Assembly: GCA_036971715.1 (NCBI GenBank)
Contig: JAVHJL010000004.1
Coordinates: forward strand, 62,001 to 126,000
DNA from: Arthrobotrys musiformis
Lineage: Eukaryota; Ascomycota; Orbiliomycetes; Orbiliales; Orbiliaceae
Reading direction: 5' to 3'
DNA length: 64,000 nt
Positions 12,401 through 23,933 of the stretch are shown one piece after another (positions within the stretch are counted from its first letter, which is position 1; each line of letters begins with the position of its first letter). The position numbers and the translations under genes were made by a program. The notes beneath the pieces were generated by a model. The model ran no database searches, was not told where the DNA came from, and saw nothing but the letters and a program-made list of their open reading frames with translations.

Positions 12401-13505
12401 CCTTAACATTCGTCTTGTGGCATTTCGAACGTTCGAACCCAAACTTGGACAATCTACATAGTATGGGAACATGCATACACCCGATCCTGTGGCAAATGAG
12501 GCAGGGATGCATCCATGGAGAGATAGTCATCCCCTGTCCGTCGGTCTTTCAAAGTGGAGACCTCGAGGGCGCCCGGTGACCTTCGCCTAGTATATCGCGT
12601 GGGATCCGTTACAGTACATAGTATCCAGTTACATGTGCATGCTGTAGGTTATTGATTGGCTAGCGCCGGGGGCTCGCTGGAATTATGGAGGCGGGGCCCA
12701 GAACATTTTGTCAGGCGAATCTTAGAGGTGGGGGGGATAGTCTTATATATATGTAGTAGCCCGACTATAGTTTCTGGTGTAGTTGACTAGATTCGGAGGT
12801 AACTCGACAATGCCAAAGCACCCATGTCCATGCATGCAGCACGCAGATGCATACGCATAGATTCTGCTTCGACCCAATCACGATAACTTCTAGGGCAAAA
12901 TGCTTTGATGTAGGCGTTGGTTGAGTGGGGGAAGAAGAGTATGTGAGTTGAATCGGGGGGGAAAACCCTCGACACGCCTGCCATGCATAGATTCGACTAG
13001 ACCTTGTCAGTGAGCTTATCTCTTCGCCACATGCATACTCAATCGATGTTGAGAGCGGGTAATTATAATTCTACAGCAACGCATTGATATATGATGATAC
13101 ATGTACTGTTACTTATGTATGTACAGACTTACATACATGTATGAAAGGCCTAATTGATCAAGTGACAGCAAATTCCGTGAGGCCTTGGTACGAGACTAGT
13201 CATGGCTAGAAATGGTTTATTAATTACCGGAAAGAGCTGTTTAACGGTTGATAACTCTAACGTTAGAAATGGCTTGCATTAGGATGCATTCCTAGATTCT
13301 AGGGTAAGATACGCTGTTTGAATTAAACGAGACGAAAGAAGCGGCAATTATTTCGCCCCTTAGTGAGTGTGGTTCTCATAAAGGTGTAGTCGATATATCA
13401 TAGGTATCTTCCGTTGATATGGCTTGACAAAACACCCCACGGAAATAGCACTTTCAAACCCTTTGAAAACTCAAAGCAATTATCGAAGGGGTATTGTTGT
13501 GGATT

Positions 13506-14526
13506 CTATTCGGGGGGGTTTTTGATACCCATAAAATAGTTGATCTCCCCAACGGGTTTTGCGAAGCTCTGTCGCCCCCATTTCCATTCCCATCCGGCCC
13601 TGTCCCTTTCCGGTATTGTATCCAGCAGTTCCAGAATTTCCTGCGGCGTACGGGTCCTCAATGCTGACATGTAACCGTCGAATACCATTACAAAGGGGAG
13701 AATGGGAATAATGTATGTGAAAAAAAGGTGCCCAAAGTTCAGGAAGGGACCATGTGATGGTGTCAGAAAAGTAAGAATAGGGCCAATTGCAGCAACTTGG
13801 AGAAATCCTGAAAGGGTTCTTGATTGTATCTCAAAAATTCTGACCCCCTCGGCAGTTAGGTTTATTACAGTTGCAACCCTTGACTAGATTGTTCGCGACT
13901 CACCCTATAGCATCACTTCCCTGGACAGCATCTCTTAGAATCCTCTTCGCACCATCGTCGTCAAAATGATGGAAGGCTAGGTTGAACATTCTGAAGACCT
14001 TCTTTTCTTTCTTCCCAGTCACGTTATCATCCCCAAGCAAAATTTCTTTCCCGGGCGCCTTTCCTGCGTCGACTGGTTGAGCGACATATCTAAATGCGGG
14101 GCTTTGCTCCTGGATTCTGTTCCAAGCTTCAGGATTCGGGTATAAGTCTGTTAAAACAAAGTTGACGGGTTCCAATCCTTCTTTGGCGAGTTGGCCGTTC
14201 AAGTGCCTCTCCACGATTGGCGTTGGGCCTCCAGCTCCCGCACAAAAGTCTATAAATGTGTAGGAGGGCAAAGAAGAGCCTAGTTCTTTTCTGAGGACTC
14301 TCGCAAGACTAGATGATGCGGAGGGACCGGACCTCAGGTAAGGGAATGAGAAACTCCAGCAAAACGTCAAGCATTCTTGAATCTTTCCACGGAGGTACCG
14401 CGGGAACCTGCGGATCCAAGAATATGTCAGGGAAATCTTATTTAGAGGTAGGTAGTATGTGCGAGCTTACCACGGCTGGTCATCGATCTCGAAGAGGTGA
14501 AGTCGAGGCCCAATGACGTAGTCCAT
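13506..14526 (-). CDS. Methyltransferase-like protein with hydrophobic C-terminal region
   Basis: Three exons on the minus strand: 14526-14471, 14407-13904 and 13839-13506, joining to 297 aa. The first exon encodes only 18 whole codons. FIDFCAGAGGPTP resembles motif I of class I S-adenosylmethionine methyltransferases, LTDLYPNP fits the acidic motif II position, and FNLAFHHFDD resembles the post-motif found after the substrate pocket. After this domain comes a hydrophobic stretch (LQVAAIGPILTFL, then FFTYIIPILPFVMVFDGY) that could form one or two membrane segments, and a Trp-rich tail (GWEWKWGRQSF). I recognise it as a conserved fungal uncharacterised type; no substrate can be named. Introns are 63 and 64 bp with clean GT-AG ends. 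Confidence 0.85.
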
Positions 14527-15270
14527 CTTTGCTGCTCTCGATCGAGGCAGGCTGGCGGCGCGTGTGGCTGGGTGTGGTGTAGTTTAGGATGTCATCACAT
14601 GTATTTTGAGTTGTACCATTGTGTGTTCGGATTTGCGACGCGGTGATGACGATGCCCACTGGACTGAACGCGCGCTGGGGGCGCCGTGACGGAGATCTAG
14701 GACTTAAAAACATTGAAAAGTCCCTTCTCGATCCCGATGAGCGGCGCCGAAACCTCAACCAACCTCGGCGATTCCGGCCCCTTCGATCAACTGTTTCTTG
14801 ATGTGCACGTGCAGCTTGCCTGCGCCACCGGCTGATCAGATGCGCCACATACGGTGGCTGTCATATTATCTTGATCAGACAAAACTACTGAGGCTAAGAA
14901 GACCAAACATAAAAACCGTGTCCTTTCACCTTTCAAGCTATTATTAATTAAGTAATTATTGAACTAGAACTATGCTCAACTATTAGTCTTGTATTGATAT
15001 ATTTCGAGCGCCCCCGTTGAATCAATATTATTTTGGTATCGGCCCCTATACGACATTATCCGAGCTGCTTCCCTCCTCAGTGTCGGTTTGGCGGCTGTGA
15101 TGGCTGTGGTGTTGGTGAGAGTGATGAGGAAGCCCTGTGACGAAGTACTTCTCTCCAACTGCTCCCTTAATATGCATGACGAGATCATCGATGCGCTTAT
15201 TGGAAATATGTTAGCCAAACTCAAGCTGGTATTCTTTAAAATAGTATTCGATGCTCTTACCGAGTACAAA
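14527..15270. other. Intergenic between two minus-strand genes
   Basis: Promoter side of the methyltransferase-like gene and 3' side of the FUSC-family gene. No coding signal is visible. The left part is GC-richer than the right part. Confidence 0.6.
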
Positions 15271-18200
15271 CTAGTGATGGACATCAATGTTACCACAAAT
15301 GTTGTCCACTGCTCGCGCTATGTCAGCCTCATAATAATATCGGATATGCAGGAATGTTATTCTCACATCGTCGTCTTTCAGCATATCTCGCGTTAGAGCG
15401 TCTACGCCGTCGGATGGCCCTGCTATCTTTCTCAACCTTCCTAATAAAGGGACCGGGAGAATTTCAGCTAGTGGATGCCCGGTTCTCAAACTTCCTTCTA
15501 AGACTCCAAGGATAGCCATGATGCTGGCGATAGTTTCTGTTTTTGCAAAATCCGTTTGTACCTCTAATCTTCTCTTGTATGCCCTGCTTAGCTTGGGAGT
15601 TAATAATGACATGATGCTTAGGCTCTCGAGAATCTTGCTGAGATATTCTGCAATATCCATGAGGTTATCCGCTGTGAAAGGGCTGGAACTCGGTTCAAAT
15701 TTGACCATTTTGATGCGAGGTATAAGCTCTTGCATCGAAAAATATAATTCAGCAACTCGCTCTTTGAGTTCCTCCGCAGAGAACTCCTCCTCATTCTGGT
15801 CCGATAAGAAGGTGGACATTGTATCAGAGTAGAGCTGGGTAAGGTTCGATAGGACAGTAGCCAGTGATTTAGCTGCATTGCGAGTTGCGGACGGTGGGCG
15901 GGGGAATATTTGAACAATGATTGCAGCTGCAAAGCCCACAATGACTAGCAACAGGCGACGATAGAAAACGCCATAACCAGGCTCAGCGTAGATGATTTGG
16001 GGCAGATAGCTATTGCTTGTTAGACTGTCTCTATAAGAGGGCTTCTTTTCTGAGCTTAACTTACTGAACTTGCCAGGAGTATCCAATGACGAGCATCAAT
16101 GTTGCTATGCCCATTACTCCAGGCATCATCCATTCTCGCGGGGCAAACACTCGAATAGTAATCCCAACGACGATGAACGGCGCAAGGATTGCCATGATAC
16201 CATATGGATTTCCGGGGCCAGATCCGCCAGCGCCGATGTACCAAACGATGAGGCCACACACCCCTCCAACGACAGTACCAAAAGTTCGCATGGCGACGGA
16301 GAATACAAAGTCGCCCAAGTATTGCGAAATCGTTAGTTGCGCCATAATCAAAGCCCAGATAGCTATGGAAACGGAGCGTTAGTAAGGAGTTTGTTTGGTA
16401 AATAGGGGATCGGTATTTTGTACATCTATTGTCATAGCAAAACTCTGCTGTTGGGCGGAGAACACCTGGAATAGCCATAGCTAATGTGACAATAACAACT
16501 CTAGCTGCGAAGACGCCTTCGTTGTTGGTGAACCAATGGAAAATGCCTGTCAAGGCCTGGGCGAATCGACTTCTTTGGCGTCCTTCAGCTTTCTTCGATT
16601 CTTTGCCGGTAGCTTTCTTGTCATTCTTTGCCTTCGGTTTCTTTGCCTTCCTTCCTTCCTGCTCCTGTCGGGTCTCAGTTCGTTCGAGGGCGTTATCGTC
16701 GCGAACCGGCTCCGGACTAAGAGCCCAGGAGAAGAGGCTCGTCAAGGCGAATGGCATCCACAATCTACCTCGAGTTCTTTTCATTTCCAAGTCGACCAAT
16801 TTCTCGAGAACGTCGACTAACACAGATGCAACTGACAGGATCCTATGCTTGTAGTTAATCCCGATCATCAGGCCAGGTAGCCTAGTAGCCTTTTCCTTTT
16901 CTGTGGCCTCAACAATCTTTCCTTCTTTATCGAAGAAGTGGCTAACCGGTTCCACTACTCGGTCGACGGCATGTCGCGCAAAATAGTCACGCTCATGCTT
17001 TAATCTATCCAAAACTTGCGTGTGCTTCTCGACAAGCGCGTCTAGCTCGCTTTTCTTAGGGGACCCAAACCATCGAGTACAGTTGACAGAGGTCATGATT
17101 TCAGAAGAGGTGGATAAAGCATCGTCACAGGCCGCCAGAAGGTTACGGGAAACATCCTCAACAGCCTTAAGAGCGTCTTGGCCTAACTTGAGGATCTCCG
17201 GGTCCGGTCGAAGGAATTCATAAACCGTTAAGGTTGCTAGCGTCTGGCTGGTTCCAGCGCGTCTGTGGTGTTTTTCATGTCCGTGGCTCTTTTTAGATCT
17301 CTCTAGGTTCTCCTGGCTCTTGTCGAGTCGGCTATCAGAGTCACCATCTGTAGTGTACTCGGCTTTAGGGGCACCATGGAGAATTTTCGAACGATATTCT
17401 TGGCGTAAAAGGTGGAAGTTCAATAAGACGGTGGTACGGATGTAAAGGTCCTGAAACACATCCTTCAAAGACCTGACATCCTGTCCGGACCATCGGCCCA
17501 AGCTGAACTCCAAGCCCATAAACGCAAACCCAAGGTCAATCTCTGTGCGTTCGTCAATTAGCTTTTCTTTAAGCCTCTTGATATCATCGACGGCTATATC
17601 ATGTTCTAAATCCTCGAGCGTGGCCTTTGTGATATCCAGCGCCTCTCGCACTCTGCCCAAAGATTTTGTGAGCAGGGCTAATGTTGCATGAGAACAGGAC
17701 TCTGGAAAACAGAGAAGCGACAATACGACGCCGATTCCTACTGCAGAAGCTAGCGGCTTAACGAAGATCAGCGGGAGGGTTCCATTAAAGTTATTCAGAA
17801 GGGGCGCCGTAGTAATGTAGGGATCAATAACGATTATCCCAAAGATGGAGACAAGGGTAAGCTTTGGGAAGCTGGCTTGTATCCTGGCCATGAAGTAGAC
17901 GAATACCAAACACATTGCCAACATTGTTATCGTAGGACCGGCTTCGAGAAGCTCGCCATTGAAGATCTGCCGTTGGACGTAGAACCTGGGATTGGGGGTT
18001 CCGGCGGCGGCCTGTCGGATGGCATTATATCTAGCGTTGTAGAGGTCATCGTCACGCCGTGACATAGCGGCAAGAAATGCTAGAGTACCCCATCCCCAGG
18101 CCAAACAAATACCAAGAAGGATCGTGGTTGCGGCAAGAAGATACAGCGGCAAAATTGTCGAAGGAGGGTTAATAAATAGACAGAGCCTATCCGGAAGTCA

Positions 18201-18625
18201 GCAAACACGCCCGTTTACGGGGTAACTCTCGCGCTTAATCATATATAACAAACATACATGCCCATGAAGGCCGCCTGGCCAAAATTGTGAAGGACCGGAT
18301 TGATGACGACGAAAAGAAAGGATGCCCATGCCGCGATGCTGCATCGAACCAGAATCTTGAAGTCGCGTAGAGTCAAATGCTCCGTCACCCAATCCGGCAG
18401 CGCCGAAGGTTTCTTCGAGCCCGTCCGGGCATTATATACACCTTCCGTAGTCTCATCGTAGTGATTCTTGACAGTCGCTGAATCGTCGGGCGCCGTATTC
18501 AACGAAGCCGCCTTCTCCGCGATATCACCTTGGGTTGGGTGGGTCTCCTTGTTGAAATCCGTGTTGTTATTGTTGTCGTTGTCGCTGCCATTGGCTCCTT
18601 GTTGAATGGAAGGAGTGGCGGACAT
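15271..18625 (-). CDS. FUSC-family / aromatic acid exporter membrane protein
   Basis: Four exons on the minus strand: 18625-18258, 18186-16424, 16362-16065 and 16009-15271, joining to 1055 aa. The protein has an acidic disordered N-terminus (residues 1-95), a first membrane block of about six helices, a long charged cytoplasmic region with a Lys-rich stretch (KAKKPKAKNDKKATGKESKK), a second membrane block of about six helices, and a helical C-terminus. This duplicated 6TM-loop-6TM plan is that of fungal fusaric-acid-resistance-like (FUSC/ArAE, DUF2421-containing) proteins, thought to export aromatic or weak organic acids; the Brefeldin-A-sensitivity proteins of yeasts share it. The third intron (55 bp) contains a clear CTAAC branch site. 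Length is typical. Substrate is unknown. Confidence 0.92.
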
Positions 18626-20241
18626 GGTTGGAAGGCTCCGCCTGCGCCCAGAAGCACCTCAGGCGGATGTACTGAAGCCAATTTTCGACAAGAAAGCCGC
18701 CAATTGGGGTCAGAAAGGAGTCCAAGAGTATCTGGGTATGTTTACTGGATTTTGGGTCGCGTGTTTTAACGGAATGGAATGATGCTGATGCGAAAAGTCT
18801 TACAGCCAGGGGAGCACGAAGTGGTTGTATAAGTATAGTAATCAGGAAGAGTCGAGCCTCATTGCCTGACGAGGGAGCTATTTCGAGAACCTCAAAGATT
18901 CTCGAACGGAAGGTCGCCAGGCTTCAGAGTCCCGGGGAAAGCTTGTGACGAAATTGCCGACGTTCATGCAGCCCAGCGAGCATATGATCGCAATCCTTCT
19001 CTCACAGTGCTTGCGCTGGCTGTTCCCTGCTTCACTTTGTCAATCCTCTTCCCTCCAAACCCTGGAATTAGAATTGGATCTGCCTTGATCAATGGAGCCG
19101 AGGCCCATTTAGGTTGGAGGATGTCGGCAGGGAAGGAATCCGGCAGACTCTCGCCATTGGTTGCCCCTTGTCGGAGGCCGTCACGGCCGGTCATGAGATC
19201 GGAGCCGGACATTTTCCCCTGCGGCAAGACCCTGCCGAACCAGAGCCTTGCAATTAGTGATTTAGCTATATTATATCAACGGCTTCTCCTGCATCCAGGC
19301 CGACGCAAATTTGTGCATGGTGATGGCAATCGATATCCCCCTTCAGGCTATACTAATGATGATAGTTCCTTCGGTCAACTCGGCTGATGTGCAATTCGCA
19401 AGACGGAATCTCAAATTCTCCAAGCTAACCAAGAGATCTCGAAATCCAACGCTGCTCGAATTAGAACTCTAAGAATGTGCGCTTGGACGAAAAGCGTTAA
19501 GTCCCTAAAAGTGGGGCTGAATCCTGGAGACTAAAAATCAACCCTTTTCCGGGCTCTTCGTCTTGCCAATAGCAACTTGTCGCCAACACTCGTCTAGTTA
19601 TCAGCGCATTTAGCATCTGGGGCGCTATATCTCGTCTCCTCGCATTCAATCACCTGTGAAGCCAACAGTATTCCTTGATAGTGTCTACATTCCTAACCTG
19701 TTGCGTCCCAAACATGGGTTCTGCCGAAGAGCCACGGCTCTCTCGTAAAAGAGGGGTGTATATGCGGCTGCAGGTCAAACGCACACGTACTTCAGCCTCA
19801 TGCGTGAGGCATGCGACCTTCGGCCCCCAAGGCGATTCAGCTGAAATTATTCCTTTGCCCACTTGATTGAATATGCCCGATTCAAAGCTTCCTTATTTCT
19901 CCACGATTTCGCCGATACGATGCTTTGTCAATATCCGCTGCCTTAACAAGGTCGCGCGCGGCTTCAAAGTCGATACACCTACACAACTACTCTGCTGGAA
20001 TATAGGTGTTTTTTCCATCCAGCTCGTCACAAGGCACTGTGGCGCCTCCAGCAGCTGTCAATTGGGCCATAACAACAAAGCAATATCTCATTCTTGTGAT
20101 TTTCCGACTTCATATTTTTCCGACCTCACAAGTGCATCGGGTTACGGAGATAAAAGTGGAGATATATATATTTGATAAAATCCTGATTTGACCTCCAAAC
20201 CAGGGCAAGGATTATAATACCCAGAGCCCGGACCCGGAACG
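18626..20241. other. Divergent intergenic spacer
   Basis: Separates the FUSC-family gene from the plus-strand membrane-protein gene. An open stretch at 19007-19387 starts with a hydrophobic segment but has no family resemblance, and I do not call it. Promoters of both flanking genes must lie here. Confidence 0.55.
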
Positions 20242-22374
20242 ATGTCGAACGCAACGTCGATTCACGACATTCTGGTGTCAACGCTGAAGACTAATGTGCC
20301 GTACCAATGGCCAGAACTTTGTCTCAACCTCCCTGATAGATACGAAGAACAAACCGATTTCCGATACTTCAATGTTTGTACCATCTATCCCGACATAATA
20401 CAAGGCCTAAGTAATGGCTCCTTCGACTCCAATCGCACATTCATCGATGAGCTTTCAAATTATCGAATACAAACTGTACAAAATGTTCCGACAATCAGCA
20501 TAGATATCACAGCCCAAACTGTCGACTTTTTGACAAGAACTTGCGATAGAATAGGTTGTAACAACGAATTAAGCACTGAAATCAACGTCCGGTGTGATGC
20601 ATCGCTGTTGAGATCACGAAACGGGCAAAATCTGGTATTAGAGGAAGTTAATTCGTGTATGGCCGCGATATGCACGAATCTACAACCCTATGTGAAAGAT
20701 GACCCTGACATTGGCGGTGTTGGTGTATGTGTACCCATTTGTTCGTTCCAGAACATACCACCATAATAACAAGTTATACTAATGCAACGCTCACCTCCAG
20801 GTCTTTATTTCATATATTCTCCAAATTCTGCTAGTCTTAATGATGACAATATATGTGCTCTTTAAATTTATACTTCATGAGCGGCGGGTGGTTCCAGATG
20901 ACATGCATAGCCCATTTGATGGATCAGTAGCCTTCCCAGAAGCTTTGAAGGAGTTCCAGAAGCTACAAAGGTTAGATTATTGAATTAAACCCGATTTTGA
21001 GTTAAAATGGCAAAACTAATTCGTAGTAGCTGGTTCATAGGCTCTCTTGTGATCGCAGCATTCATTCGTCAAACACAGGCAATTACGAGCATCTCGGTCA
21101 CAGACTTCCTATTTTTAGGCGGGATATCACTTAATGGCGTGGTACTCATCTGTTATATGAACGCCGCTCTCCTGCTCCTCGGCCGAAAGTCGTGGTACGT
21201 CTACATACTGTCGTGTATCACTTTCTTCCTGTGCTCGGCTTTTCTTTTGTATGCGAACTGGATGCGAGGAACCAGAGTGGACAATGTCCTACCAGCACTA
21301 TCCTTCTGCAGAGGACAGCTTTCGGCAGCGGTAGAATCTTCGAACCAAATAATGGACTGGGTCATCCTTGTGTCGAAGGTTCCACGATATACGATCTATA
21401 TTGCGTTGGGTTTTTGCATTATAGTGCAACTGGGCTGCATTTTCTGGATGCTTGAGGGCGAGAAGAAGTTTTCTCGTGGGTTTAGGGAATGGATAGCCAC
21501 TACTCTTGGACAACTATTTCTGTGGTTTTTCATTTTGGTAATTGTGCTTTGCTTCCTAGCCATCTTTGCACTACAGGTCACCATGCTATACAACTTCTGG
21601 GGGATTGTTGATCCCTCCCAATGGAGTTTTGGCCAAATAATTGCAGTCACGATTTGGCTTCCGATAATTATTGACTGTAAGTTTGACATTCTTGCTTTCC
21701 GTTCTTCGTGAGTTCGAAACTAACAGCTTGTAGACGTTCATGGTCGGTTCAAAGAAAAGCAAGGGTATCTAGCCAACGGCGGTGGATATTCCAAAGACGA
21801 GGAAGCCGGGTACGCAGTTATCATGATAGAACCCCCGCCAGGGACTGGCGGTTCTGCGATTCCTAGGGGTAGTGGTGGTTCAGGGGGCTCCGGAGGTTCT
21901 GGAGGTTCTGGAAGTTCTGGAGAAACCGCCGTTCATGTTCCTCAGCACCACCACCAAGGAACCTTCAACTCTCATGAACATCAGGCACACAGCGATTCAA
22001 GTAGCACTGTTTATAGCCATCCTCAACGTCATAGCATGCTCTCGAACTACAGTTTCCCTCCACCTCAAATCCACATTGACACACATGGTGGCCCACCGAC
22101 AATATCTCCGACAATAGTGACACAATCGCACTTCGGTTCTCCTTTACTGCCCAGCATCCCCTCCTCCCCTTTGTTCCCCATGCAGGGAGGCGTTCCAGCG
22201 CCAGGTACTACGCCTCCAGGGATGACATCTTTATGGAACAGGGGCGGTGTCCCTCATGATAGCCGAACGTTTGCACCGACACCCCTTAGCCAAAATGTCG
22301 ACCGTGATCAACCAAGGGTGAGAGAGTCAGGTACATCGGATTTCTCCCAGAGCACCCGCACTTTTGGTATATAG
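20242..22374 (+). CDS. Multipass membrane protein with Gly-Ser linker, hypothetical
   Basis: Four exons: 20242-20724, 20801-20970, 21027-21676 and 21734-22374, joining to 647 aa. Residues 1-160 are hydrophilic and Cys-containing with several N-glycosylation sites (NATS, NGS, NRT), suggesting an extracellular or luminal head. About six or seven hydrophobic segments follow (for example FISYILQILLVLMMTIYV and FLFLGGISLNGVVLICYM). The last 230 residues are a cytoplasmic-looking tail with an 18-codon Gly/Ser repeat, a His-rich patch and Pro-rich low complexity. The architecture resembles uncharacterised fungal plasma-membrane proteins; it might sense or signal, but no motif shows this. Introns are 56-76 bp. 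I do not recognise the family by name. Confidence 0.8.
21868..21921 (+). repeat. In-frame Gly-Ser repeat of the membrane protein
   Basis: Eighteen codons made almost entirely of GGN and TCN/AGT, encoding a GSGGSGG-like flexible linker just after the last membrane segment. Codons GGA GGT TCT recur exactly, which points to recent replication-slippage expansion. Confidence 0.85.
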
Positions 22375-23223
22375 CGCTTGTTTATGAATAATAATCGTAT
22401 AACTTCGAAGTAAAGGTTGTATTTATAATTTAGCGAAGTATTAAACACTCATACATACATATGTAAAACGATACTTCCCCTAGGACGTAAGAGTGTCCCG
22501 TTGGTTCACCAATTGTGTCCACAAAACCATAGTCCCCTGTATATGTGGTAGTGGTTCTAGGTCTAGTTCACGAGATAACATAACCTTATCAAATACCTGT
22601 TACTATGCTCGCGCTATAGTGTACACTTGTGGCCCCACGTACGGATTTTGGAATCCTAGCTATAGCTACCTAGTTAGATGTCTAAATTCATTATGAGACT
22701 AAATTTCGCCCGGGGAAATCCTTGAAAGCCGTAGGAATCTTAAGCCAGAGAAGCGTTGCTCGGGATTCTACAAGCGTATATGTGCGCACCAGCCTCTATA
22801 TATATATAGCTCTACGATAGAATACCTATATAACCAAAATTTGGAATAAGAAATATAATAGGCATATACTGATATATTGGTATCAAAAAGAGAAAGTCGG
22901 ACCCGTAGTAGACCGAGAAACTGAGTGGATTAAAACGATATACCCCCGCTTTTATAGTCTTAAAAATACATGGTGTTAAACCCGAAACCCAAATGCTAAA
23001 ACATGCAAAACAATCCCGATTCCCAAATTACCCATATATATTTGTCTCGAACCAGACTGCCAACGTGATAGCCACCCATATATATCCAAATATCATAGAC
23101 TATCCAAATCCCGTGTTTATAGAGTTACTTTGCATATGCCCCTGTGGCGTCGTTGTCGAATGGATATCGCCAGGATACCCGTATATGCATCCACAGGATA
23201 TGCTAAGCCGTTTTCAACCCCGG
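22375..23223. other. Intergenic between convergent genes
   Basis: AT-rich, with several TATATA stretches (about 22798-22809). No coding signal. Confidence 0.6.
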
Positions 23224-23933
23224 CTAATTGGTTACATGCTGCCTAATCCCTTCCATAATATACCCGGCAATATCATCTACGGCAATCGTAGGCACAACAG
23301 TCGGTCCTGTCTCCCCGGCTCGAGTAGGAGTCGCTGTAGCGCCTGAAGGGAAAGGCCTAGTATCGAACTCCTTCCCATCGTAGACGCACACTGCATCGCC
23401 TGATGTTTTCGATTCCTCGTAGCCTATCCAACCAGTTATTCGGCTTCTTTTTAGCATGATGTGTTCGTTTGAGGTTGGCCGCATTCCGGCCGTGGCTTTG
23501 GCATGTGCGTATGCGCCTGGGAGAATTCATGTGAGAATTGATACTTACAGATAGCTCCGAGCTTGACACCAGCAGGTTGTACGCCAACGAGATCTAGCGA
23601 GCATGCGCCCAACCTAGCGTCTCCATTATTGCAGTGGACAATGAACTCGGTCGAGTTTGAATCCCCAGCACAGTAAGACTTCCTAACCGCATCTGTAGGG
23701 CAGTTCAGGGTTCCATCCAAATCGCTACAAGTATAGCAGAGGCATTATGTCAATAACATTGAAAATATAGGGGGGATATAGCTTTGGCATGTTATAGCGC
23801 GCCCCGGCATAGGAATCCGGCCGTGGGGTAATGGGAAAACTAACATTGTGACCCCGCTATAGCCATTTTGCGAAAGAGCGAGACAAGCGTTGCCAAGCAG
23901 GAGGGCAGCTGCCAGCTTGAATGTGTTGGGCAT
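23224..23933 (-). CDS. Secreted six-cysteine protein A
   Basis: Three exons on the minus strand: 23933-23845, 23724-23549 and 23423-23224, joining to 154 aa. A signal peptide is evident at residues 1-21 (hydrophobic AAALLLGNACLALS). The mature core contains six cysteines spaced C-X9-C-X12-C-X9-C-X17-C-X11-C, with the shared words YCAGDS, GVKLGAIC and TSGDAVC. The same cysteine framework occurs in the gene at 35650-36397. The C-terminal 50 residues are Thr/Pro-containing and lack a hydrophobic GPI tail, so it is probably freely secreted. Function is unknown; size, signal peptide and cysteines fit a wall-associated or effector-like protein. The 120- and 125-bp introns are longer than most here, but the match to the paralogue across both junctions supports them. 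Confidence 0.85.

Larger units (their letters stand above)
8250..13505. other. Gene-poor region of about 5.2 kb
   Basis: No frame here shows recognisable domains, splice-compatible exons or coding-like composition. Contents are AT-rich spacer DNA, a 23-base A run at 9401-9423, an ATA/ATG-type microsatellite near 11061-11085 and inverted ACATACATGT-type motifs near 13099-13143. The first few hundred bases hold the permease promoter. A small undetected gene cannot be excluded. Confidence 0.55.

Noticed and set aside
19007..19387. 126-codon open frame beginning with a hydrophobic, signal-like stretch
   Set aside because: The rest has no recognisable features, and an opposite-strand frame overlaps it equally well.
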